Assembly: GCA_039619475.1 (NCBI GenBank)
Contig: CM077115.1
Coordinates: 63,432,864 to 63,496,863 of the forward strand
Origin: Icerya purchasi
Taxonomy: Eukaryota; Arthropoda; Insecta; Hemiptera; Monophlebidae
DNA: 64,000 nucleotides
Direction: 5' to 3'
The translations under genes were made by a program, and so were the position numbers. Under the pieces are notes generated by a model. The model searched no databases. It saw only the letters and a program-made list of their open reading frames with translations, and was not told where the DNA came from. This document shows positions 10,779-22,195 of this stretch, piece after piece; the first letter of the stretch is position 1, and every line of letters begins with the position of its first letter.

Positions 10779-11690
10779 TAAATGAAACGTTATTCATGAG
10801 CCAGAGTTAAGATCAAAAACCTATTATGAAAAAGAACTATGAAGCGCGCAACTGAAGTTGTGATGGAAATAACCATATAAACTGTAAATTAATTTTTTTT
10901 TTTTAAAGAATGTGACGTGTTCAATTGAAATTTACTTTATTATAAGAAGTATATGAGAATTATCATCCGTGGTCCAGGGGGAATCCCAGTGACGAGGTTT
11001 ATGTATATATATATATCGTTAAAATACATAGAAACGAATGGCTAGGATGTAACAGATTAAAGTGGATTTGGTTCCATTTCGCCTAAATTTTGGTTCTCTT
11101 TTGTTCAGCAATTCAAAAAAAAACAGGCAAGTGTACGGATAATTTTGTGTTAGCAACAGAGTTCATAAATGTGAAATTTAGACCGAGGTTGAAAAAGTAA
11201 TTCCGAATTGAGTTCCGTTGTCATTAACAACACACAGGTATAAGAGAATAGCTCCTTTACCCCTGTTAAAGATTCATTTTTTTTTTTCTAAAAAGAAAAA
11301 AACCGTAATAATGAAAACGTACAATATAAAAAACAGAGGCGAAACAATGAAGGTTAAAAACGTTTAATATAAACATATAGAAACAATGACGGTTAAAAAC
11401 GTTTAATATAAACATATAAAAACAACGACCAGTTATTCCATTCAAAGTTCAATGTTGTGTTTCCGAAATCTCTTCCGCCTCTTCTATCAGTATATAAAAC
11501 ATTTATTGATGTTTAATGTTCATTCGAATACAGAACGTTCGACTAAAAAAGGACAGTACTTTAGATAAAGAGCGTTTTGTAAAATACAAATTGAAAACAT
11601 CGTATGTTTACGTTCCTTCTAGTAAGAATGTAGTCAAATTTTCAGAGTTTTAATTTTTACTATCTTAATGTAAAATCGTTACTGATATTT
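10230..11690. other. Unassigned AT-rich DNA with short repeats
   Basis: No gene recognised. It contains a (TA)n run at about 10744-10772, a short TATATATATA at 11003-11015 and the 39-bp tandem repeat listed separately. Confidence 0.5.
11345..11425. repeat. 39-bp tandem repeat, about two copies
   Basis: ACAATGAAGGTTAAAAACGT plus TTAATATAAACATATAGAA is followed at once by ACAATGACGGTTAAAAACGT plus TTAATATAAACATATAAAA, then the start of a third unit (ACAACGACCA). The full units differ at two positions. A degraded partial unit may precede at 11315. Confidence 0.85.
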
Positions 11691-11749
11691 TTTTATGATT
11701 ATATTCGACTTCTTCTCGAAACATATTTTTTTTTTAATATACATGCAAG

Positions 11750-12725
11750 TACATAAAAGTCATTTCATGGTTTTTACGGATGGCTCAAAATCTGCTTCAG
11801 GTGTCGGAACTGCTTTTATTCTTCCTGAAATCAACTATTATGAGTCTATTCAACTTCCTTCCTTTTCTTCTATTTTTTTAGCCGAATCTATGGTTATTTT
11901 ACGTGCTATCCTTTTTATATCCTCAACATCAAATTTATCAAAATTCGTCATATGCTCTGATTCGAAAAGCGATCTCCCTTCCCTAAACCATCGTCAGATC
12001 CTATTATTCTTTATATTCATTCCTTAATTTATAATTTATTAACATCCCGTTCTATCCTAATTGACCTGTTCTGGATTCCGGACCACTGCGGCATTGTTGG
12101 TAACGATCTTGCCGATTCATTAGCATTTCTAGCTGCAGTAAATTACCGTTTTATAGACAGATTTGCCTCCCAATGTCTCTGTCCGCTCTCTTATCGTTTT
12201 CACCATGACTTTTGGACTGATGTTTATCCGTCTCTTTTCTCCAATCCTAACTTATTTTACCTTACTATACAACCCTCTCCACCCACTTTTTCCTGGTTTA
12301 ATAATTTTCCCTGCATCAGCCGTTCTGTTATTTCTTCCATAATTCGCCTCCGCTTTAATCACAGTCTGCTTCCTGCTTCCCTCTTTCGTTTTAATATTGT
12401 TCAGTCTCCCTTGTGTTCCTTCCATCCTCCTATCTTAAATTTGACCTGTGATGTAAATCACCTCCTATTCGAATGTTCATCTATCTCCTCAGAGCGCGCA
12501 GTCCTTTATTCTAATTTGCTTGGCCTTGGCCTCCCGACCCCTTACTTTGCAAACTACATTCTTGCTCTTTCTTCTCTCCTTCTGTTGTTCCTGTATTGGT
12601 TACCTTCATTTCTTCTGTTTCTAAACGCTTCCTGATACAACTTTCAAATCCCTACGTTGCATTATTTGTTAGTCCTCTATGTTGGTTAAATGCCCTGTGT
12701 TGACGCTCCCAAAGAAGAAAAAAAA
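11750..12725 (+). mobile_element. I-like LINE RNase H domain and 3' end, broken
   Basis: The RNase H motifs appear in order: MVFTDGSKSASGVG (first Asp), LAESMVILRAILFI (Glu), FVICSDSKSDL (second Asp), and, after a frameshift near 12000, DLFWIPDHCGIVGNDLADSL (last Asp). All four catalytic acids are still encoded. Further on are SIIRLRFNHSLLPASLFR and the Cys/His block with HLLFECSSISSERAVLYSN, the usual tail after RNase H in I-like LINEs. The 3' end is probably the A-rich stretch near 12710-12725 (CCCAAAGAAGAAAAAAAAC). Domain order makes it a plausible continuation of the reverse transcriptase ending at 7440, with 4.3 kb inserted between. It could equally be a separate copy. Confidence 0.8.
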
Positions 12726-12729
12726 CAAA

Positions 12730-13600
12730 ACATTTATTCCAACTTTTTTAAAATAAAACAAGAAGAGAAAACAATTTTGAGGCTGTTGGCTAGCATTGAT
12801 GGAAAACCAGAATATGATGGCAGTGATTTCTGATGATGAAATACACGACGGCGGTGAAAAATGTTAATTACATCTAAATTGTGCACCCCAGTTTATACAA
12901 ACAAAAAGTTATGGTCACACTTTATAGAATATTTAATCATCTCCGAAATAGTTATAATTCTGAAAAAAATATTTTATGAAATACTTCGAGTAACTATAAT
13001 ATAACGTTCCTGCAGATATCTTGATGTTAAATATCACTAAAAAAAAGTTTAGAAAATTAAGGAATTTAAATCATCCACAAGAAACGTCAGTGTACATTTG
13101 TGTAGAACAGAAAATGAACGGCCAGTGAAAGTAGTAATCACGAGTAAGCCTACGTTGTTGTTTTTTATTAAGTAACGAATTTAATTTATTTGTATAACAA
13201 TTAAAATTAAAAAAGTCTTATTTCGTAGTTCTTGAAGGCAGTTTTTATATTTTCACTTGACGATTTTTGAACAACATACTGAAAAATGTAGAATACTTTT
13301 TGAAATGCTTAAAACTAATATTATCATAAATGTATGGGCTAATATTTTCGATTTTTCCTATCAAAAACTACGGAAATATTTTTATATATATATATATATT
13401 TATATATTTGTACTGAGTCACGCGGTGCGATTTGTTTTGGAATGTATTTTATTTTTGCGTTAAAATCGGTGAACTCTGATAGCATTCTTGTCATAAAACA
13501 TTTTTCAATCAGCGAAGTAAGCACGTTCCATTTATTTATTTACTAACACAAACAATTGATTGTACTCCGTTTCTGCTTTCGTTATATCTAACACGACCTA
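12730..13600. other. Unassigned AT-rich DNA
   Basis: No gene or element recognised. A short (TA)n run sits at 13382-13410. The next LINE begins somewhere after about 13560. Confidence 0.45.
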
Positions 13601-13675
13601 CATCGTCAGAAATACGAGACTCGGCAAATAATTTCAAATAACCTTACTATTTCGTTCAAATTTGGAAATTTAAAA

Positions 13676-13870
13676 ATGGAAAATCAATTTTTTGATAAGC
13701 TTAATCAAATGCACGAGGAAATAAAAGGTATAGGGATCACATGTAACGACACAAATACCAAGATTGATAAGGTAATGGAAGAAATTAATAAATTAAGGAA
13801 AGAAAATGAAGATTTGAGAAGCGACATCGGATATGTCAAAAAAGAAAACGAACTACTAAAACAGGAATGA
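13676..13870 (+). pseudogene. LINE ORF1 N-terminal coiled coil
   Basis: This starts at a true ATG and encodes 64 residues that look like a coiled coil. Hydrophobic residues fall at heptad spacing through IDKVMEEINKLRKENEDLRS and KKENELLKQE, and the protein is highly charged. It stops at TGA 13868-13870. The FP-like ORF beginning after 13963 is in the same frame, so the two were probably one ORF1. The ~95 bp between them is either a decayed linker, an insertion or an intron. Such coiled coils drive self-association of LINE ORF1 proteins. Confidence 0.6.
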
Positions 13871-13963
13871 TTTTGAATTTTCGTGACTATTGCTATTCAA
13901 CGTTTGCCTACTTTTTTCGGTAACAACTACGTCACAATTTATTTTCATTAACGTTTCGAATAG

Positions 13964-14746
13964 CAGTGCTCTATTTATTATCAGAACCGAACGTGTGACG
14001 TGGCTGTTACCGGAGAATGTAGACAAATACTAGAACAGGAACTACAAAAATTGAGTCAGTACTTCAGAATGGACAATGTGATAGTTCGCGGCGTACTGTC
14101 CGTAAAAGGGGAGAATGTAAAGTCGCTAATAAATAAGATAGGAATAAAACTAGGTGTGCAGTTGGCGCAGTGGGGTATCAAAGCAGCACATCGTCTACCT
14201 AAAAAGGTCAACGATTCCGCACCGGCGCCGATAATCGTGAAACTTCACGATATAGAAGAAAAAGCACAACTACTAAGTAATGCAAAGAAGTTGAAGATAA
14301 ACAGTAACGATGTTGGCTTACCCCAATCAGTACCGATTTATATAGATCAAGATCTGATTCGCCACGTTAGGAAACTCTATGCAGTTGCTAGGCTAGCACG
14401 TCAAGAAGATAAAATAAGCCAAGCATGGTGCAGAGACGGTAACGTTTATGTACGGAAAACAGAGTCAAGTAAAGCGAAGATAATAACCAGTGAATCAGAT
14501 CTCGAACAGCTGACTGACGATTCCACGCAGGAGAGTACCACTATGCGGAACATTAGCCATGTAACCAAGCAGGTAGACAAGATTAGTGCAGTAGATTCGA
14601 CAGTAAAACACAGTGAAAAACACAAAGGTGACCAGAAGCAGAGTTCTATCGATAAGTTTGTATTGACAGCGTCCACATCATACACACAGTCTCCAACACC
14701 AACATACCCAGTAGCACACACACAAACGATAACACAACACCTCTAA
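13964..14746 (+). pseudogene. LINE ORF1 with FP-like nucleic-acid-binding domain
   Basis: The frame opens after a TAG at 13961-13963. The codon at 14000 is GTG, so no ATG start is available here. The protein has ILEQELQKLSQYFRMDNVIV and RGVLSVKGENVKSLINKIGI, then AAHRLPKKVNDSAPAPIIVK and a final WCRDGNVYVRKT. This is the arrangement of the FP (baculovirus 25K-like) domain found in ORF1 of many arthropod LINEs, where it is thought to bind RNA and self-associate. The last 80 residues are Ser/Thr/Gln-rich and probably disordered. The coiled coil at 13676-13870 is in the same frame. The endonuclease ORF follows within 60 bp. Confidence 0.7.
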
Positions 14747-14805
14747 CCACTCGTGCAAAAAATAAACAAAATATTATAAATAAATGAAACTTTTCTCGGC
14801 CTACT

Positions 14806-15216
14806 ATGAGCGTGAACTGTCCTCATTCAGAAACGCCGGTAAGCGAGGGTGAGTATACCCTTTTCCCTCCATCACTCCCGTCATTTAAAAGTGCTACTAA
14901 AAGTTTAGTTAAGAGCAAATTAAATCAAACGAATAATATAAAAAGTAATAAAAATAAAATAAAACCCAAAGTTCATATAGCTACTCTGAATGTAAGGTCA
15001 CTTAAAAGCCCAGAAAGCCTAATTGAGTTAGAAGAGGAATTTCAGAAATCTAATATTAAAATTTCGGGATTATTCGAAGTAAGAAGACCTGGAGAAAAAA
15101 TTATACGCACACAAAAGGGGAATATATTTTATTATATAAATAACAACCCAAGACAAAAAGGAGTCGGTTTTATTATTAAAAATGAATATATAAGTAATGT
15201 GGTGGCGACAGAGTAG
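14806..15216 (+). pseudogene. LINE endonuclease N-terminal part
   Basis: KPKVHIATLNVRSLKSPESL is the first motif of an apurinic endonuclease-like (EEP) domain. LFEVRRPGEKI holds the catalytic glutamate, and RQKGVGFIIKNEYISNV matches the GVGF strand. The frame breaks at 15216. In the next frame RVAILKIKIV continues the domain, and the sequence is then interrupted by an inserted LINE tail. The domain would nick target DNA in the nucleus to prime reverse transcription. Confidence 0.75.
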
Positions 15217-15229
15217 CAATCTTAAAAAT

Positions 15230-15655
15230 AAAAATAGTTTTTTTTTTATTATTATTATTATTATTAATAATAAGTCGTGGGTCCCACAAGGCATGCTGCC
15301 CGTCTGCAGGTGGCCAACACGCTTATCATCGTTCAAAAAATATGTTACTATATTTCATTACAATTAGACAATTAATTTTCATCATCATAAATAGTGAGAA
15401 AAAAATAAAAACAAAATAATAATAATAAACCAAAAAATAAAAAGATAAAAACAAAAAAAAAACTACTCACCATTATACAAACAATTTCGTATTACACGTT
15501 CGACAAATACGAATGGTCGATTCTCCACTACAGCCAGTTCCTAATTTATTTAATTTAATTTCACTCATTAGTGTTATTAATCAACCGTTGCTTAATTAAT
15601 ACTTTCCAAGTTCCTATCTCGTTTTGCATTAAGTTATACTAATATGTATTTAAGT
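15230..15655 (-). mobile_element. Inserted 3' end of a CR1/L2-like LINE (minus strand)
   Basis: A T-run followed by ATT triplets (15239-15268, the reverse complement of an A-rich tail) leads into GTCGTGGGTCCCACAAGGCA and TGCCCGTCTGCAGGTGGCCA. The same 3' UTR signature occurs at 23310-23375 (GTTGTGGGTCTCACAGGGCA...). Endonuclease coding resumes at about 15655 (VYAPTTAAEDW). The piece is thus a heavily 5'-truncated minus-strand insertion of about 0.4 kb. Its right border is approximate and no target duplication was identified. Confidence 0.65.
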
Positions 15656-16950
15656 TTATGCTCCAACTACAGCTGCAGAGGATTGGGAAGTAGAAAATTT
15701 CCACGAAAATTTATGGAACATTTTAAATTCCCAATTTAAAATAAAGAACAACAAGTTAATAATTATGGGAGACTGGAATACCTAGATAGGGGCAAAGAGA
15801 GAAAAGTGAAAAACAAACAATGGGTTTGTACGGTTATGGGAAACGCAACGAAATGGGTTGGATGCTGATAAGATTCTGTCAAGAATTCAATCTAAAAATA
15901 GTAAATAGTCTGTTTAAAAAAAGAATAGGAAATGTGTGGACATGGATATCTCCAAACTAACAGTATGAATCACTAATAGACTATATACTAGTACCTAGTA
16001 AGAATCAGTCAATCATAAATTTCGATATAAAAGGTTTGAATAAGTTCAGCTTCTATACGGATCATATAACTTTTGCAACTGATAAAGAAATATACTACAA
16101 GAGAGCCATAAGAAATTAACATGACTAGATTACGAAAAGTACGAAAACATAATTAGTAAAGAGTTAGGGAAGGTAAACTTAAGTATGGATGAACAGATTA
16201 TCGCTGAACTATATAACGCCATATCTCAAACAGTAACGTCAACGTTCACAAACACATGCAGGAAAACAAGTGGAAATATCCCATAGGTAGGCAAAGTAGA
16301 CAACATTTATGAACTATGTAAAAGAAGAATCGAAATTTTAAAAATCGTTAACAGGTCTCTAAAAGAAAAGATCGAATTAAATTTAGTGTCGAGAGCTGTA
16401 AGAAATAAAATAAGAGAACGTGACCGAGCTCAAAAAAGTGAAATTATTAATAATATTTTAGAAGGAAGTAAAAATATAAAACTGCTAAAAAAGAAACTCA
16501 GTATAGGTACGCAGTGGACAACTCATTTTATGAACCTGAAAGGGGAGAAAATATACGATAGAAACGAAATAAACAACTTCATAACTAAATATTATAAAAA
16601 TTTGTATAATGACATAGATTAGTTTCCAAGCAGAAACAAAATTTCTGAATGAAGAAGTAGAGGGAATAGAAAAAAGGTTGAGACGTAACAAAAGCCAGGG
16701 CAGCGACAAATAATGAATGAAGACATAAAATTGGAAGGTTTACAATTAATAAAAATATTAACGATCCTATTTAATAGAATTTTAAAAACAGGCATTATTC
16801 CTCGTAAATGAAAGACCTCTGATACAGGAAGCTTAAAGGACATATGTAATTATATACCCCCCTCTCGAAACCAAACGTAATCACAAAAGTTATGGAAAAG
16901 TACATTACAAATCACTTTAGCGGATAATAATTTAATTTGATAATATCATT
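15656..16950 (+). pseudogene. LINE endonuclease C-terminal part, linker and RT start
   Basis: After the insertion the endonuclease continues: VYAPTTAAEDWEVENFHENL, then KLIIMGDWNT (GDWN motif), with frameshifts MGLYGYGKRNE, MLIRFCQEFNLKIVNSLF, WTWISPN, LIDYILVPSKNQ and FYTDH. The linker contains MSRAVRNKIRERDRAQKSEI (from 16386), and the RT region begins with a decayed NKSQGSD block and NYIP. There is at least one stop or shift every 150 bp, so it is dead. Confidence 0.7.
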
Positions 16951-17007
16951 ATGGATTTCAAAAGAATAAATATACTTCAAAAATATTGGAAGATTTCGCG
17001 GAATATA

Positions 17008-18315
17008 CGAGGGTGGTTCAAATATAAACCGGAATTTTTAAATAAACGCGCGAAAAATTTATTGTGGAAAAAGTGGTTGCACTGGCAGTTAGACCGGTTT
17101 GTTACGAAGCGTGTAGAGCAATTAGAACCGCGTAAGCTCACTTTTTAGTGTAGTTAGAGCCATGAGTGAAAAAGAAGTACCAGTGTCTGTTGCACAACGC
17201 ATCATTATTCGTTTTTTAGTCAAAGACGACGTAAAATCCGTGGAAATTTACCGAAAATTACGCGAACAGTTCGGGGATGAGTGGCTCTCCAAAACTCAAG
17301 TATACGAGTGGTGTTCCGCGTTTCGAAAAGGACGTGAAGTGGTGTCAAACATACCACATGCGCGGCACCCCAAAAAAAACAGCATTACAGGTGAACACGT
17401 CAAAGCCATCGAACAACTCATTTTGGCTGACCGACGCGTCCGTGTACGCGATATGACCGACGAATTGGGCATCAGCATAGGTAGTATTGAGACAATAATT
17501 CATGATCGGCTAGGTTATCGCAAAATTGCAGCCAGATGGGTGCCAAGACTTCTGAATTTTGAACAGAAATCCACTCGTTGGGAAGTTTGTACGCGTCTCC
17601 TGCAGCGGTATGAAGAGGAAGGAGAGAATTTATTGCGGCGAATATTCACCACGGACGAAACTTGGGTGGTACACTACTATACGCCGGAGAGTAAACGCTC
17701 GTCTATGGAGTGGCGGAAGAAAAAAGCGGGAGCGCCAGTCAAAGCGAAGGTTACACAGTCAGCTGGGAAGGTGTTGTGTACCGTGTTTTGGGACATGAAG
17801 GGAGTGATCGCAGTCGATTTCCTAACTGAACAACGTACTGTGACGGCGCAGTATTACAGTAACCTCCGAAAAAAAAACACAGTCAAACCGGCCTATCGAA
17901 CAAAAAGGCGCGAAATTCCGATGCATAGTGCGATACTGCTTCAAGACAACGCCAGGCCACATACCGCTCGGCTCACGATGGAGACATTGGCCGAATTGGG
18001 CTGGGAAACACTTGAACATCCTCCTTACAGTCCAGATTTGTCGCCTTGTGATTATTATTTGTTTGGCCCGTTGAAAGAAGCACTTGGTGGATAACGTTTC
18101 GACAGCAACGATGAGGTGGAATCGTTCGTGCGCAAATGGCTATGTGACAAGCCGCGAGATTTTTACGAAAAAGGAATAAAAAAATTGCCGGAGAGGTGGA
18201 AAAAGTGCGTAGCGTGCGAGGGGGGTTATCTCGAAAAATTGTAAAAAATATGAGCACTGTAAGTATAAAATAAAAATTTTTGACAAAATTCCGGTTTATA
18301 TTTGAACCACCCTCG
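17008..18315 (+). mobile_element. Mariner transposon, copy 1 (complete ends)
   Basis: Both ends are present. CGAGGGTGGTTCAAATATAA at 17008 continues as a roughly 31-bp inverted repeat whose mate ends at 18315. TA dinucleotides at 17006-17007 and 18316-18317 form the target duplication. Length is 1308 bp. It sits inside the reverse transcriptase of the 13.6-19.7 kb LINE. Joining the LINE at the TA gives an uninterrupted reading frame across the site. A second copy of the family is at 49755-51054. Confidence 0.95.
17162..18244 (+). pseudogene. Mariner transposase, one premature stop
   Basis: This is a DD34D transposase that cuts and pastes the element at TA sites. Two helix-turn-helix regions lie at residues 10-60 and 75-125. 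WVPRLL follows at 126-131. The catalytic aspartates are D165 (TTDETW), D262 (QDNARPH) and D297 (SPCDYYLF), with 34 residues between the last two. The frame is open for 310 residues and then hits TAA at 18092-18094. The copy at 49.8 kb has CAA there, so this is a C-to-T nonsense change. Reading through gives the normal C-terminus to 18244. An extra Val after TTDETW and a longer A-run near 17870 also differ from the other copy. It is probably inactive. Confidence 0.93.
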
Positions 18316-18317
18316 TA

Positions 18318-19745
18318 TATATAGTCAAATAGCAATACAAACACACTGTATAATAATTTTTATAGATTTCATAAAAGCCTTTAACAATATTAAGCAGATA
18401 TAATGTTAAAAGAATTAGAAGAAGTAGGAATCTCTGGAAGATATGTATATTGTTTCAGTAATTACTTAACAGATAGAAACAGTGTTGTACAAATAAATGG
18501 AACGGCTAGCGAAGAAGTTAAAATAATATATAGAGTACCACAAGGATTTATATTAGCTTCAATACTATTTATAACCTATATTAGGAATATTAATAAAACT
18601 TTAAAATCTGTAAAAATATTCGCATATGCTGATGATGTAGCAATTATAATGTCCCATAAAGATTATAAAATTGCAGGGAACTTACTAAAAAAAGACTTAG
18701 ATACATAACAGAGGATTACATATTAATCCAGACAAATCAAAATTAATCTGGATAAAACCAAGTAGCAAATATAATATAGATGAAATCAAAATAAAACATC
18801 ACAGTTCGGAATGTTCGCATTTACATATACAAAACATATGTAGTTGTAATTAATTTAGAGGAAATGTATGAATATAAATATTCGTGCGTCACTGCTGACA
18901 ACATGTTTAGATGGAATGAACAATTTAGATGGTGTTGTAAATAAATTGAGAAAAACGCTACCCAGCCTTTATCAAATGAAGAACTTTGTTATAAATTCGT
19001 CAACAAAAATAATGGCTTTCCAACTATTATATTAAACTCACCTGTACTATGGTATTATGACATGGGAACACGCGAATAATACGAAACTAAAGCAATTAAA
19101 TTATTTGCAGGATAAAGTCTGTGTGCGAAAGAATAAAAAACCCTCGCAAATGTAAATTCTTCGAATATTAGAAAAAGACACTTAATATACCTCGAAAATG
19201 ATACTTAAATATAATTTTCTAAATAAATATCTAGAAAAAGAAAGCAGGGTAACACCAAGAGATAAATGTAATTACAGTTTACGTAACGTTAGACAATATG
19301 AATTTTAGTACAGAAGACACGCTAATAAACATGAAGACAAACTACAACTAATGGTTTTAACAAAGCCACTTAATAATATAACGATAAATAATATATTGCA
19401 GCGAAACAATAATAAAACAAGTAAAACTAAAATAAAGTAATTTCTTCTAGAATTTAGTTAACAACAAATATGTGTATATGTGTTTGTGTGTGTATATATA
19501 GATATAAGTTAGTTCGGTAAAAGTTTATATGGGTACATCACTACTTAAGGCTTACTTTTTTCTGATGATATGTGAGAGATAGATATTAAATGGTTTATGC
19601 TTAAATAGTTATAGATGAATAATGATAACTAAGTATGTAATATCTGTTTATTAAATAAATATACTCGTGTGTATTTATTTTGGGTACCCGCCGGCAAGTC
19701 AACTGACTTGGTGGGCACTAAAGTATCGCACATAATTTAAATTTA
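18318..19745 (+). pseudogene. LINE reverse transcriptase, C-terminus and 3' UTR
   Basis: The first codons continue the frame cut by the mariner and reach FIDFIKAFNNI (first catalytic Asp). After a shift come LKELEEVGISGRYVY, YLTDRNSVVQINGTASEE, YRVPQGFILASILF and FAYADDVAIIMSHK (YADD intact). The frame stops near 18708 and continues broken: LPSLYQMKNFVINSSTKIM, LYYGIMTWEHANNTKLKQLN and a decayed C-terminus to about 19440. The 3' UTR holds (TG)n at 19468-19490 and ends around GGGTACCCGCCGGCAAGTCA (19682-19701) with an A-rich stretch at 19745. Confidence 0.75.
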
Positions 19746-19749
19746 AAAA

Positions 19750-20190
19750 AAATATTGTTGTTTAAAAATGGTGATCGACGAAAAATTGAAAACTACCGTC
19801 CAATATCTTTAAATTTTACTATTTATAAAATTTTTCAAAGCTGTTAGAAAATAGAATACAGCCTGTTATAAGAGTCGAGCAACCTGCAGAACCAGCTGGT
19901 TTTAGAAGGACATTTCTTACAGTAAATCACCTACATATCATAAGTTAAGTCGTTGAAAAATGCATAAGATATCGAAATATAAACGGCTGTAATGATTTCG
20001 ACTCTTTAAAAAATCAGTACTTATTGCGTCACTTAAAAGTTAAGGAGTTCCAGAGAACTACATAATATTAATAAAAAATATGTATAAGGACCTTCGAATC
20101 AGAATATCAACAGATTTAGAGGGTCGGTACTCTAATATTTTCTTTTTTTCCATTAAACGAGGGATACTAATCCACACACTGCATGTAACT
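19750..20190 (+). mobile_element. RTE-like reverse transcriptase remnant
   Basis: The start reads KNGDRRKIENYRPISLNFTI, matching the FKKGD...NYRPISL opening of RTE reverse transcriptases. In shifting frames there follow a QAGFR-like piece, a decayed FDS block, LKVKGVPE and KNMYKDLRIRIST, the typical NMY block. Multiple stops; truncated at both ends. Confidence 0.65.
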
Positions 20191-20254
20191 ATACCTACGT
20201 TATCGCAGTGAGTGGAACCACGTTTTAAATCAGACTTTTCATATCGTTAGACTG

Positions 20255-20560
20255 AACGAAGGTCATGAGATTGTTCATAGCGGCAAGGGCATTTCAGAGG
20301 ATGTCTGCAAGTGATATAATCTGCATACGCCGCATCCCATTGTGCATTTCATCAAGATGTGATGGATATTCATTGATAGAAGAAAGAGGGCAGGTATTTG
20401 GTTTCGGAGCTTGTTTGAGGATAAAGTCGTGGGAAAAACACCTATTTCCCATTCTCAGGCGATTGACTGCCGAGAACATTCTGCGTTCCGTTCCGACTGG
20501 AGGCCACAATGGCTCCGTCGTAGGTTTCAATTCTCTGAGAAAGGTCGATTGAAACATCCA
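20255..20560 (-). mobile_element. I-like LINE C-terminal scrap
   Basis: The minus-strand frame reads FSAVNRLRMGNRCFSHDFIL followed by APKPNTCPLSS. This resembles the RLRxGH....H.....P.C..C block that follows RNase H in I-like LINEs (compare RLRIGHCLLTHSNLLSRTPA near 53.5 kb). The family is shared in style with fragments just upstream on the same strand, but a 0.4-kb unrecognised stretch (20560-20980) separates them. Confidence 0.5.
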
Positions 20561-20979
20561 GTCATGGTTCCACTGTGCGAAGACTGCATCCGACAGGAAA
20601 CATCTTAGGGATAATATCAGTCACCAGTAAGATTCCGAGCGGTTGGAGTCTCAGTTCTAAATATGCCTAAGACAAAACAACACAGCATACACCTCGATTT
20701 CCGCAATCGATACAGCGTTGTTCAACCATATGTCCTCTGTGATTCCGCCTATTTTGAAAGCGCATGCAGCTGGGGTAACTTTGGACTTTTTAGCTTTGGA
20801 TCTATATTGTATGCTTTCGAAAATGTGGCGTGTTTATTAATAATGCCTAGCGTCCTATGCCCTCGCAGTGCTGGTGGTGGTTGTTATCGGTGAGTGTTGT
20901 AATAGCTTCTACCTGAAAAGAAGCCCAGGGCGGAGGTAGTTTTGAAAAGTCAATTCTGGGTGTGGAGTTAGACTTTATG

Positions 20980-22000
20980 TTATTTTGCAAACAAAATTGC
21001 ATTGACTTCAGATAGATTATCCTTAAAATATTCGGGCTCTACAATTACGTTACTGTGATTCTCCGCAGCCCACGAAAGCATCTCGAGATAAGTGAAGAAA
21101 TTTCTGCTACAGGATAAAAGTGGGACGTCAGCTAACAAACATAGGCTTTTTGCTGAAGATGTACGATGTGCGCCAAGTATCATGCGAATAGCGGCGTTAT
21201 GAATTGGATCAAGTGTTTTTAATAAGGAACCACTCGCTGACAAGTATACCTAACTACCATAATTGATTTTGCTGAGGACTACCGCTTTGTAAATACTTAG
21301 AAGAAACCTTGGTCGGACGTTAAATTTAGGATTTGACAGGAACTTGATCACCCCTAAATATCGAAGGGGTTTAGTTTTTAAATCAGATATAAAGAGTTTC
21401 AAAGTCGGTTTGGCATGCATCAAGATGCCAAGGAAAGTTGCTCTTGTTTTATAAGAATTGTATTACTGTTAAGTTGTAGTGAGAGCGGCTTCTGAACGAG
21501 GTGGCCTCTTTGGAATACAGCATATTGAGACTTCCGAGAGGAGAAATCCAGTCCATAGTTTCCTGACCATTACCGCAATCTATTTATAGTATTTTGCCGG
21601 ATAAACTGGGCTAAGTAAGGGATATAGGATGCTACGGATATGTTTAGATCATCTACATATAAGCGAGCACTCACTGGAGGCCTGATGCAGTCAAAAATAT
21701 TGTTTACATAGAGAATAAAAAGGGTAGCATTTAAGACGAACCTTGAGATACCCCATTTTCTATTGGAACTTTGCTCGAAAGCGATGAGCCAATTCGGATT
21801 TGAATCCATCGGTCGTTCAGATAGTTGTGAATGTATCGTCCCAACTTACCGCCCATCATGGCCGCTTTTAATTTCCGAAGCAAATGTTGCCTTAATACAT
21901 GGCCGAATGCTTTCTCCATATCGAAGAATGCTGCATAAAGTCAAACTGGACAAAATTAAATAACAGGTGGTTAATGTATTCTTTGATTTTTTTTTTTTCT
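20980..22000 (-). mobile_element. I-like LINE reverse transcriptase, broken
   Basis: From 22000 downwards the minus strand encodes a decayed first-Asp block (FDFMQHSS, then EKAFGHVLRQHLL), LGRYIHNYLNDRWIQIRIGS, IENGVSQGSS, ATLFILYVNNIF, VSARLYVDDLNISVAS (YVDD intact) and KTKPLRYLGVIKFL. It continues with IYKAVVLSKINYGS and LLKTLDPIHNAAIRMILGAH, closing at 20980. The order and wording closely parallel the plus-strand element at 6.3-7.4 kb (NDRTIQVRIGSS, DPIHNTSLRIILGAHRTS), so both belong to one family. Several stops and frameshifts are present. Confidence 0.8.
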
Positions 22001-22195
22001 CTAAAATTTTGTCGACAATAGGTATTACAATCCGTGCAATGCCTTGTGTTTGAAAAGTTTAAACCCAATCGGCAGTGGCCGGAGCGGAGCCTACACATAA
22101 CGGTCAAAAACCTGCGGGTCAAACTAACTGGAACACAAATACGATAAAACCAAGGTGTGGACGGCAGAGGTGGTTGGACCATATGAAAATATTTA

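Larger units (their letters stand above)
13600..19745 (+). mobile_element. Composite LINE with two nested insertions
   Basis: This is one plus-strand non-LTR element. In order it has ORF1 with an FP-like domain (13676-14746), endonuclease (14950-16100, interrupted), a linker, reverse transcriptase (16380-18710, interrupted by a mariner), a C-terminus (to about 19440) and a 3' UTR ending near 19745. Removing the mariner and the 15.2-15.65 kb insertion leaves about 4.4 kb, a normal length for such an element. Many stops and frameshifts show it is dead. The clade is unsure: ORF1 has the baculovirus-FP-like domain seen in several insect LINEs, and the C-terminus resembles CR1/L2 types. Confidence 0.75.

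Noticed and set aside
11315..11425. CRISPR-like repeat array
   Set aside because: The 39-bp units are contiguous with no spacers, and the genome is eukaryotic.
12823..12856. Second CTGATGA...GAAA arrangement
   Set aside because: The bases between cannot form a stem II, and GAAA is followed by A rather than a pairing base, so it is not hammerhead-like.
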